From Saccharomonospora glauca K62 (GTDB taxonomy: Bacteria > Actinomycetota > Actinomycetes > Mycobacteriales > Pseudonocardiaceae), in NCBI RefSeq assembly GCF_000243395.2, contig NZ_CM001484.1:62001-126000 (forward strand): a stretch of 64,000 nt of DNA, written 5' to 3'. Shown here piece by piece: positions 25,482 to 33,017 of the stretch (positions are counted from its first letter, which is position 1; every line of letters starts with the position of its first letter). The position numbers and the translations under genes were made by a program. Under the pieces are notes generated by a model that made no database searches, was not told the origin of the DNA, and saw only the letters and a list, made by a program, of their open reading frames with translations.

Positions 25482-26477
25482 GTGCGACGTGCGTTGATCA
25501 CCGGAATCACCGGGCAGGACGGCCAGTATCTCGCGGAGCTGCTGCGGAGCGAGAACTACGAGGTGTTCGGGCTGATCAAAGGTCAGAACAACCCGAAGAT
25601 CGAAGCGCTGCAGACGGAACTGCCCTTCGTGGAACTCATCTCCGGCGATCTGCAGGACCTGCCCAGCCTGGTCGCCGCGCTCGAACAAGCACAGCCCGAC
25701 GAGGTCTACAACCTGGGGGCCATCTCGTTCGTCGCGCTCAGCTTCAAGCAGGCCGAACTCACCGCCAACGTGACCGGACTCGGCGTGTTGCGGCTGCTGG
25801 AGGCCATCCGCATGGTGGGCGGCAGCCAGAACAACCCGATCCGCTTCTACCAGGCGTCCTCCTCGGAGATGTTCGGCAAGGTCCGGGAGTCGCCGCAGGT
25901 GGAGACGACCCCGTTTTACCCGCGTTCGCCGTACGGGTGCGCCAAGGTCTTCGGACACGACATCACGGTGAACTACCGCGACAGCTACGGCCTCTTCGCC
26001 TGCTCCGGCATCCTGTTCAACCACGAAAGCCCCCGGCGCGGCATCGAGTTCGTCACCAGGAAGGTGACCAACGCGGTGGCCCGGATCAGGCTCGGCCTGC
26101 AGGACAAGCTGGTGCTCGGGGACCTCGAACCACGCCGTGACTGGGGCTTCGCGGGCGACTACGTGAAGGCCATGTGGATGATGCTCCAGCAGGACGAGCC
26201 CGACGACTACGTGGTCGCGACCGGAGAGACGCACAGCGTCCGGGAGTTCGTGGACGCCGCGTTCCGGCACGTCGGTCTGGACGACTGGGAGCGCTACGTC
26301 ACCCAGGACGAGCGGTTCTTCCGCCCGGCCGAGGTCGATCTCTTGGTCGGTGACGCCACCAAGGCTCGCACCAAGCTGGGGTGGAAGCCCGAGGTCGACT
26401 TCCACTCGTTGGTCGCGATGATGGTGGACCACGACCTCAAGCTGGAAGCGAAGAAGGCGGGAATCCGGTATCCATGA
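25482..26477 (+). CDS. gmd: GDP-mannose 4,6-dehydratase
   Basis: 331-residue extended [21 protein letters not shown] is the NADP-binding motif specific to Gmd. SSSEMFGK and [10 protein letters not shown] hold the active-site Ser/Glu and Tyr151-Lys155, and [17 protein letters not shown] is the diagnostic block for GDP-mannose dehydratases. It would make GDP-4-keto-6-deoxymannose, precursor of GDP-rhamnose, fucose or related deoxy sugars. No GDP-fucose synthase or reductase lies in the window. GTG 25482 starts the rightward arm of the glycan locus; the stop overlaps the FkbM gene ATG by four bases. Confidence 0.95.
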   Translation: MRRALITGITGQDGQYLAELLRSENYEVFGLIKGQNNPKIEALQTELPFVELISGDLQDLPSLVAALEQAQPDEVYNLGAISFVALSFKQAELTANVTGLGVLRLLEAIRMVGGSQNNPIRFYQASSSEMFGKVRESPQVETTPFYPRSPYGCAKVFGHDITVNYRDSYGLFACSGILFNHESPRRGIEFVTRKVTNAVARIRLGLQDKLVLGDLEPRRDWGFAGDYVKAMWMMLQQDEPDDYVVATGETHSVREFVDAAFRHVGLDDWERYVTQDERFFRPAEVDLLVGDATKARTKLGWKPEVDFHSLVAMMVDHDLKLEAKKAGIRYP

Positions 26478-27436
26478 TCTCCTACGCGCAGAACGCGGAG
26501 GACGTCGTTCTCGCCCGGCTGTTCCGGACGCAGTCCGAGGGTCGCTACGTCGACGTGGGAGCCGGTGATCCGGTCGAGGACTCGGTGACCAAGCACTTCT
26601 ACGAGAAGGGCTGGTCGGGGATCAACATCGAGCCGGTGCCGGAACTCGCCGACCGGCTGCGGAAGGCCCGGCCGAGGGACGTGACCCTGCAGCTCGCGCT
26701 GGGAGCCACGAAGGGAAAGGCGACGCTGCACGTCGTTCCCGACGCCTGGGGCCGGGCCACGCTCGACGAGCGGCTGGCGCAGCGGTACCGGGAACGCGAG
26801 CGGTGGCGGGTGGAGGACGTCGAGACCGAGATCACCACGCTGGCCGCCGTGCTCGACGAACATCCCGGCGACGTCGACTTCCTGAAGGTCGACGTCGAGG
26901 GGGCCGAGCGAGAGGTGTTCGAGGGCGCGGACTGGACCCGGCACCGCCCCAGGGTCCTGTTGGTGGAGGCGACCGAGCCGGGTTCCCCCACTCCCGCGCA
27001 CGAACAGTGGGAACCGATCCTGCTCGACGCCGGGTACCGGTGCGCGCTCTTCGACGGTCTCAACCGGTTCTACGCTCAGGCCGACGACGAGGAAGCGCTG
27101 GCGTGCCTGTCCGTGCCCGCGAACGTCTTCGACGAGTTCGAGCGCCACGAGGTGGCGCGCATGCGGGAGCAGGCCGAGAAGACCGCCGTGGCGCGAGCCG
27201 GGGAGAGCGGTTACATCCGGCGGTTGGAGCAGCGGCTGCAGCAGGAGCAAAAGGAGCGGGAACGCGACGCCGCCTACCTCGCGACCTTGGAGAAGGCCGT
27301 CGAGGCCGAACGGCGGCATGCGGCCAAAGCCGCCCGGTACTTCTCCGCGCTGGAGAAGCGCATCGCCGAACTGGAGGCGGCGGCGAGGACGTCGGCGCAG
27401 TACATCGCGATGCTCGAGAACAAACTGAACCAGTAG
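26474..27436 (+). CDS. FkbM-family methyltransferase with C-terminal coiled coil
   Basis: 320 residues. The first 210 are an FkbM SAM methyltransferase: [19 protein letters not shown] (motif I), [19 protein letters not shown], and [19 protein letters not shown]. Residues about 230-320 are a long charged helix ([38 protein letters not shown]), predicted to be a coiled coil and not usual for the family. FkbM enzymes O-methylate sugars or polyketides; the neighbouring glycosyltransferases point to a sugar. It overlaps gmd by four bases. The coiled coil echoes similar helices in two proteins of the opposing arm and may mediate complex formation. Confidence 0.92.
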   Translation: MISYAQNAEDVVLARLFRTQSEGRYVDVGAGDPVEDSVTKHFYEKGWSGINIEPVPELADRLRKARPRDVTLQLALGATKGKATLHVVPDAWGRATLDERLAQRYRERERWRVEDVETEITTLAAVLDEHPGDVDFLKVDVEGAEREVFEGADWTRHRPRVLLVEATEPGSPTPAHEQWEPILLDAGYRCALFDGLNRFYAQADDEEALACLSVPANVFDEFERHEVARMREQAEKTAVARAGESGYIRRLEQRLQQEQKERERDAAYLATLEKAVEAERRHAAKAARYFSALEKRIAELEAAARTSAQYIAMLENKLNQ

Positions 27437-27465
27437 GCAACGACTCACACGACAGGATCTCCGCG

Positions 27466-28179
27466 ATGACGATCTCAAGCCCCAACCCCGACACGGTCGA
27501 CCTCGACGAGGCCAGACAGCTCGTCGAGCGGGTCAACGGCCAGGGGGGCACCTATCACCGGCTCGACTTCGGCGACGGCCTCGTCATCGAGGGCGACTAC
27601 GACATGTCGAAGTACCTGGCCTACTACCACCTCCCCGAACGGCTCGACGGCAAGACCGTGCTCGACGTGGGCACGGCCTCCGGTTTCTTCGCCATCGAGG
27701 CCGAACGGCGGGGGGCCAAGGTCACCGCGATCGACATCTGGGACGAGACCGCTCTGCCCGCGGAACTCGCGCGCACGTTCAAGCTCGGCCTCAACTACGT
27801 CCAGAAGGACCTCTACGACCTCGACGCCTCCTTCGGCCAGTTCGACCTGGTCATCTGCGGGTCGCTGCTGCTTCACCTGCCCGATCCGGTGGGGGCCTTG
27901 CGTGCGCTGCGGAGCGTGACGAAGGAACGCTTGATCGTCTCCTCGGCGGCCACCGCGGACAGCGCCACCACCGACCAGCCGGTGTGTCACTTCACCGGAG
28001 CCCGAGCCAGCGAGAGCGACTACTGGAGCTACTGGGCGTTCAGCGCCTGCGCTCTGGAGCGGATGTTGCTGGCCGCCGACTTCTCCCGCATCGCCGACGT
28101 CGAGCACTTCGACTTGAAGTCCGAGCCCGGTCGCATGGAGTTCTCCACGCCCCACGTGAGCATGTCCGCCTACGTCTGA
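27466..28179 (+). CDS. class I SAM-dependent methyltransferase
   Basis: 237 residues. Motif I is VLDVGTASGFFAIEAERRGA, followed by KVTAIDIW, with DLVICGSLLLHLPDPVGALR as motif IV/post-I helix. The N-terminal HRLDFGDGLVIEGDYDMSKY resembles the DUF1698/TehB-like group that acts on sugars or tRNA wobble precursors; the locus favours a sugar. It is 29 bases after the FkbM gene and is the last gene of the rightward arm, converging on the double glycosyltransferase (22 bases between stops). Confidence 0.9.
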   Translation: MTISSPNPDTVDLDEARQLVERVNGQGGTYHRLDFGDGLVIEGDYDMSKYLAYYHLPERLDGKTVLDVGTASGFFAIEAERRGAKVTAIDIWDETALPAELARTFKLGLNYVQKDLYDLDASFGQFDLVICGSLLLHLPDPVGALRALRSVTKERLIVSSAATADSATTDQPVCHFTGARASESDYWSYWAFSACALERMLLAADFSRIADVEHFDLKSEPGRMEFSTPHVSMSAYV

Positions 28180-28201
28180 CCGGGACTTCCGGCCTTCGGG
28201 G

Positions 28202-30541
28202 TCAGAGGCCGATCTCGCGCAGTCGCTCGGCCATCGCGGCGCCGACCGCTTCCGGACCGCAGACGGCGCGAACGGCTTCTGCCCCACGCGCCCCCATCGT
28301 GCGTCGCAGCGTTGGGCTCTCGGCGAGTCGGCGCAGCCAGCGGGCGGCCTGGTCGACGTCCGGTTCCGCCCAGAGCTGGCCCGGTCGGTACCAGTACCCG
28401 AAGTCCGCGCCGAAGCGGTGGTCGTCCTCGGTGATGGGGCGGACGTCGTAGCCCACGACGGCCGCCGCTCCCGGCGGCATGAAGTCGACGTTGCCGCCGT
28501 AGCCCGTGGCGATCACCGGCTTGCCCATCGCCATCGCCTCGGCCATGCCGAGTCCGAAACCCTCCGAGCGGTGCAGCGAGACGTAGACGTCGCAGGTGGC
28601 CAGAAGGCAGTCCATGTCCTCCCTGGTGAGGTCCCGCCCGATCAACGTGCCGTTGACACTCGCCACCGCCTGCGCCAGCTCCGCGGACAGCTCGGGGAAA
28701 CGGTGGAGGTCCACCGCCTTGATGACCAGGTGCGCCGAGGTTCCCCACTCGTCCGGTCGGAACGCCCGCCGGAAGGCCTCGATCACCGCCCACGGATTCT
28801 TGCGGGCGTCGCTGGACGAGGCGCTGAAGGTGAAGAGCACGACGAGTCCGTCGTCGGGAAGACCGAACTTCGCGCGATCGCCCCGGACGTCCGGGCGCTG
28901 CGGCACCACGTTGGGGATCACGGTGATGGGTACGTCGATCGCGGTTCGGAAGGCGTCGGCGACGAACGAGGACACGACCCACAGTTCGTCCACACGCGAC
29001 AGCTGATCCGACACGAAGGTCGGGGCCTCGGGAAGCTCCCACGCCCACAGCGCGATCGTGTACCGGTCGAGGGCGTGCTCGGGCACCAGGTGGAACTCGT
29101 TCACGTTGACCAGCCACAGGTCCACCGGGTGGTCCTTGCCCCGACGAAGCTCGGTGAGCTCGCGCGGTGGGGTCAGTGAGCGGTTGGGCGCCCTGGTGTT
29201 GAACTCGGTGAACGTCACGTCGACACCGGCGGCCACCAGCGCCAGCGTGTGTCGTCGGGCCGCCTCGGCCAGCCCCGTGGTGGCTCGGGGGTCGGCGAAC
29301 ACGTTGACGCCCGGCCGCGGCGGGACCACGGCGGGAGCCTTGTCCAGCTCCGCGCCGATGGCTTCGAGGGCCTTTCGGTACGCCTCGGCGACCACCGGCC
29401 ACGACGCGTTTTCCCGGACGTAGTCACGTGCCTTGCGACCGGCCTCGCGGGCTTCCTCCGGCCAGCACATGACCCGTTCCAGCAGGGTGGAGAGGGTTTC
29501 GGCTTCCTCGGCGGGGTCGGTGGGCACGAGCCAGCAGAACTCGGGGTCGAAATGCCGGTGCTGCGGGAGGTCGCTGGTGATGACGACCTTGCCCGCACCG
29601 AACGCCCGCATCATCACCGCGCTGGTCTCACCGGCCGTCGGCCAGCGCAGGTTGAGCACGACGTCGGTGGCGGTGATCAGCTCCTCGAACTCGTCCTTGT
29701 TCGGAGCCAACGAGAAGTGCACCGAATCGGAAAGCCCGCGCTCCTCGATCAGCTGTCGGACCTCGGCCACGACGTCCGAGGCGTCGCCGTGTCCCGCGAT
29801 CAGCAGCCGGGCCTGGGGCCACCGACTCCTGATGTCGGCGAAGGCCAGCACCGCCACGGTCGTCCGCTTGATGCGGTTGAACCCGCCGAATATGCCGAAC
29901 ACGACGTGCTCGTCGTTCCAGCCGAGCCGCTCGCGGGTCTCGGCCCGGCCGGTGTCCTCCCGGATGGGCGCACCGGACGGCACGGTGTGGACCGGGAGAC
30001 CGGGGTAGCGGTCGCGCAGCCAGTTCGCGGCGTACGGGTCGTGGACGAGCACGCCCCGGCTGGCCGACACCAGTCGCCGCTCCATGGTCATCGTGCGGTC
30101 GAGATGCTTGACGCCGTCCACTTCCAGGGCGGGCCAGCCGTTCAACAGCGCCGGGTCCTGCGGATCTCCCCAGATCGGGCCGTGCGCGTATCGGAGTTCC
30201 TCACGAAACTCCTCGGTTTCGAGCCCGCCGAAGTAGCCGATGTGGAAGTCGAGGAGCGAGGTGTCGTGCAGCACCACCACACCGGGCGTGGTGAGTGCTC
30301 TGCGGTAGAGCCACGAGTGGCCCCCGGCGTGGTTGCCCATGTGGTAGGTGTGCAGGACACCGTCCGGGGCCTCGTCGTCCGGACCTACCACGGCAACGCC
30401 GGGTGGCACCTGGGCTTTCTCCGGGTCCCTGCCGACCGCCGTCACGTCGACGATGCGCGACAGCTCTTCGAGCAACTCGTAGCTGTAGTCGGCGATGCCG
30501 CTGCGTTCGGGCGGAAGTGGGGTCCACATCCGGTGCTTCAT
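28202..30541 (-). CDS. tandem GT4-type glycosyltransferase (two domains)
   Basis: 779 residues, about twice the size of one GT-B enzyme. The first unit (about 1-390) begins MWTPLPPERSGIADYSYELL, contains the HTYHMGNHAGGHSWLYRRAL and FGIFGGFNRIKRT blocks and a weakened donor site (GETSAVMMRAFGAGKVVIT). The second unit (about 410-779) has NVFADPRATTGLAEAARRHT, FTFSASSSDARKNPWAVIEA and an intact SEGFGLGMAEAMAMGKPVIA (E-x7-E). Such fusions polymerise or alternate sugars in O-antigen-like chains. It is the last gene of the leftward operon, ten bases after the degenerate methyltransferase gene. Confidence 0.92.
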   Translation of the reverse strand: MKHRMWTPLPPERSGIADYSYELLEELSRIVDVTAVGRDPEKAQVPPGVAVVGPDDEAPDGVLHTYHMGNHAGGHSWLYRRALTTPGVVVLHDTSLLDFHIGYFGGLETEEFREELRYAHGPIWGDPQDPALLNGWPALEVDGVKHLDRTMTMERRLVSASRGVLVHDPYAANWLRDRYPGLPVHTVPSGAPIREDTGRAETRERLGWNDEHVVFGIFGGFNRIKRTTVAVLAFADIRSRWPQARLLIAGHGDASDVVAEVRQLIEERGLSDSVHFSLAPNKDEFEELITATDVVLNLRWPTAGETSAVMMRAFGAGKVVITSDLPQHRHFDPEFCWLVPTDPAEEAETLSTLLERVMCWPEEAREAGRKARDYVRENASWPVVAEAYRKALEAIGAELDKAPAVVPPRPGVNVFADPRATTGLAEAARRHTLALVAAGVDVTFTEFNTRAPNRSLTPPRELTELRRGKDHPVDLWLVNVNEFHLVPEHALDRYTIALWAWELPEAPTFVSDQLSRVDELWVVSSFVADAFRTAIDVPITVIPNVVPQRPDVRGDRAKFGLPDDGLVVLFTFSASSSDARKNPWAVIEAFRRAFRPDEWGTSAHLVIKAVDLHRFPELSAELAQAVASVNGTLIGRDLTREDMDCLLATCDVYVSLHRSEGFGLGMAEAMAMGKPVIATGYGGNVDFMPPGAAAVVGYDVRPITEDDHRFGADFGYWYRPGQLWAEPDVDQAARWLRRLAESPTLRRTMGARGAEAVRAVCGPEAVGAAMAERLREIGL

Positions 30542-30551
30542 GGTCTGTCGC

Positions 30552-31712
30552 TCACCGCCACGCGATCATCGTGTAACGGCCGGTCTGCGCCGACATCGGG
30601 TCCGCCTTTCGGAGTTCCGACCGCGCGAAGCCCGCCGCCTCGACGAGGAACCGCAGGAAGTCGGCGTGTACCGGGCGTACGGCGAACGGGTCGAGGTGGA
30701 AGTCGGACGCGTCCTCGCCGTCCCCCGCCGACGTCTCGACGATCAGGACGCCACCGGGTTGCAAGGCGGTCGCGGCGAGCTCCACGAACCGAGCCAGCAC
30801 CGTCGGCTGGACGCGCTCGGCGTACCGGAACGCCGTGACCGCACCCAGCGTGCGCGGGGCGGTGTTCGCGAGCGCGTCGAGGGCGTCACCCTCCTCGACC
30901 GCGAGCCCCAGCCGTTCGAGGTGGTCGCGGAGCGCGCGGTTGTCGGACGCGGCCCGGTAGGGCAGTTCGGCGTCGCGGACGACCATCAGCCACTCGCCCC
31001 GCGCGGGCGCCATGTCGAACACGGGGCCCGTGGCTCCCGCGTCCCCGGCCGAGGTGAGCACGGGGAGGTATTCCCGCCTGGCGGCCCGGACCCGGTCGAC
31101 GGGACCGTCGAGCAGTTCGGCCACGGCGAGTTCGAGGAACGACTCCCGGCCCGGAACCCGGTCGGTGACCTCGGGAGCCGGTGGTTTCGGCAGCGCCGCG
31201 CGGACCTCGTCGAGGAACAACTCGAACCGCGCATTCCGCACCCGGTCGTGCCGCGCGGCCTCGGTGAGAGCCTCCACCTGCTGTTCCAACGCCTTCAGGC
31301 GCTGTTCGACGCCATCGTTTCGCTCGGCCGACTCGGCGAGCCGCAACTGCAGGTCGCCGAGCTGGGACTGCACCCTCCCCACCGAGGAGTACAGCCGCTG
31401 GTTCAGTCCGGCCATGATGTTCTGGTCCTGCTGGTGGAGCGTCGCCACCTCGTGCCGTAACTGGTCGGTGGTCACCAGGTCACCGCGTTCGGTCAACCGG
31501 TCGAGTTCGGACCGGAAGGACCGGTCCGTCTCGGCCAGACCTTCGAGCGCCTCCCGCACGGCGAGGTTGGTCTCGATCTGCCACTTGACCTGGCGCCGCC
31601 ACAAGAAACGCATGACCAGCCTGCCCAGCAGGTCGGTTCGGCGCAGCGGCAGGTGCAGTTCCTGGTGTCGGGTGAGACGGGCCAGCGCTTGCGCTATCCG
31701 TGTGTCAGGCAT
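30552..31712 (-). CDS. coiled-coil protein with degenerate methyltransferase domain
   Basis: 386 residues. Residues 1-60 form an amphipathic/basic segment (RTDLLGRLVMRFLWRRQVKW), residues about 85-175 a coiled coil (SQLGDLQLRLAESAERNDGV), and 225-386 a methyltransferase-23-like domain whose end (GGVLIVETSAGD, FHLDPFAVRPVHADFLRFLV) matches WbdD-like enzymes. Motif I is decayed: VFDMAPARGEWL at 231-242 where active relatives have D-x-G-C/G-x-G. It may therefore not bind SAM and may act as a scaffold or chain-length ruler. It is embedded in the operon between the double glycosyltransferase and AlgX-like genes. Confidence 0.85.
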   Translation of the reverse strand: MPDTRIAQALARLTRHQELHLPLRRTDLLGRLVMRFLWRRQVKWQIETNLAVREALEGLAETDRSFRSELDRLTERGDLVTTDQLRHEVATLHQQDQNIMAGLNQRLYSSVGRVQSQLGDLQLRLAESAERNDGVEQRLKALEQQVEALTEAARHDRVRNARFELFLDEVRAALPKPPAPEVTDRVPGRESFLELAVAELLDGPVDRVRAARREYLPVLTSAGDAGATGPVFDMAPARGEWLMVVRDAELPYRAASDNRALRDHLERLGLAVEEGDALDALANTAPRTLGAVTAFRYAERVQPTVLARFVELAATALQPGGVLIVETSAGDGEDASDFHLDPFAVRPVHADFLRFLVEAAGFARSELRKADPMSAQTGRYTMIAWR

Positions 31713-31733
31713 CGTTCTTCCATCGGTTTCGGC

Positions 31734-33017
31734 TCATCCCGACAGCTTGTCGAGGATGTTGGACAGGGCCGGATCGTTGATCAGCGCGGTTCCGCCCCGG
31801 ACCAGTGAGCGTTCGGCGATCTCCACCACGACGACGTCCTTGTCGGCGAGCATGTCGGCCACGGCGGCGCCACCGTCGTCGGCCGCGGTCCCGTGGTGCA
31901 ACACGGTCATGTTTCCGAACGTCGCCGCCAGGTACGGCAGGGCCCGGATGGTGAAGGAGTCGCCGAGCAGTCCGACGCTGAGCCCGTAGGTGCCGGGGCC
32001 CGAAGCGGTGTTCAGCTTCAGCGGCGTCCGATACTCCGTGGGCGGCTCCCACGTCTGGTCGGTCTCCCCGTCCGGCGCGATGGCGTAGTCGCGGCCCACG
32101 GTCTTGCCGCTTCGGCCGAGCAGCGGCGGAATGTCGGCCGGAACGCTCCAGCTCGGGCCGGGGGTGATCCGCCAGGTCTCGGAGATGCCGGGGCGCAGGT
32201 ACTCGGCCACCGTCCGGGCCATGAGCACGCCGCCCTCGTCGGACCAGTGGGCGTCCTGCGGGCCGTAGACCGGCTCGCCGAGTTGCTGCCCCCAGGCTCG
32301 CAGCCCGTCCCGGAGGTCGATGACGTAGTCCTCACCGGCCATGAGCCGCCAGAACTCGTCCACCATCCGCTGGTGGCATTCCTTGCCCACGTACCGGTCG
32401 GGCAGGTGTTCGGGCACGACCGTCGCCTTGTCGGGAGCGACGACCACGACGAACTTGCGTCCGGTCGCCTCCACCCCGGCGCGGAACTTGCGGAGCTGGG
32501 TCACGGTCTCGGTGAGGGACTGCACCTGCTCGCAGTGGCTGGCGATCTCCTCGCCGAGGTAGAGCCAGCCGTCCTTGCCCTCGATCGCCGTGGGGTACTG
32601 GACCTCGGTGGGCTGCGACGGTCCCGACTGTATGGGAACGCCGCCCTGACGGTTGGCCCCGAAGGGTGCGGGCTCCCCGAACAGGGTGCGACTCACCGCG
32701 TCGGCAGCGTGGATCGCCTCCTCGCGGAGCACCAGGTGGTCCGTCGCCCACGAGGCTAGGTCGGTGAAGAAGGCCCACCCGTCCCCGAGACTCGGGAACG
32801 GTGCCAGCGCACGGTTCTCGAACTCGGTCGGCCGTGCCCCGAGTGTGAAGGCGATCAGGGGCGTCGTGAAGAACACCACCGCGCACACGAGCGCGACCGT
32901 CTGGCGTCGAGCGTGGCGGGGGCGGTGCAGTGAGTGCTCACGCGGAAGCCAGGCCTCGTGGACGGCCGGGAGCCGGGACTGCTGTCGCGGGTTCGGCGGT
33001 CGGTCGTACGGTCTCAT
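31734..33017 (-). CDS. AlgX/AlgJ-like SGNH acyltransferase-type membrane protein
   Basis: 427 residues with one N-terminal membrane anchor (VALVCAVVFFTTPLIAFTLG, 41-60) and a large outer domain. The AlgX/AlgJ pattern is clear: GKDGWLYLGEE, KFVVVVAPDKATVVPEHLP, QDAHWSDEGG with Asp255 and His257, and GLLGDSFT with Ser354, the putative catalytic triad. Relatives transfer acetyl groups to extracellular polysaccharide and normally work with an MBOAT protein; none lies in the window. ATG 33017 overlaps the stop of the upstream glycosyltransferase by four bases. It suggests that the glycan is O-acylated outside the membrane. Confidence 0.9.
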   Translation of the reverse strand: MRPYDRPPNPRQQSRLPAVHEAWLPREHSLHRPRHARRQTVALVCAVVFFTTPLIAFTLGARPTEFENRALAPFPSLGDGWAFFTDLASWATDHLVLREEAIHAADAVSRTLFGEPAPFGANRQGGVPIQSGPSQPTEVQYPTAIEGKDGWLYLGEEIASHCEQVQSLTETVTQLRKFRAGVEATGRKFVVVVAPDKATVVPEHLPDRYVGKECHQRMVDEFWRLMAGEDYVIDLRDGLRAWGQQLGEPVYGPQDAHWSDEGGVLMARTVAEYLRPGISETWRITPGPSWSVPADIPPLLGRSGKTVGRDYAIAPDGETDQTWEPPTEYRTPLKLNTASGPGTYGLSVGLLGDSFTIRALPYLAATFGNMTVLHHGTAADDGGAAVADMLADKDVVVVEIAERSLVRGGTALINDPALSNILDKLSG

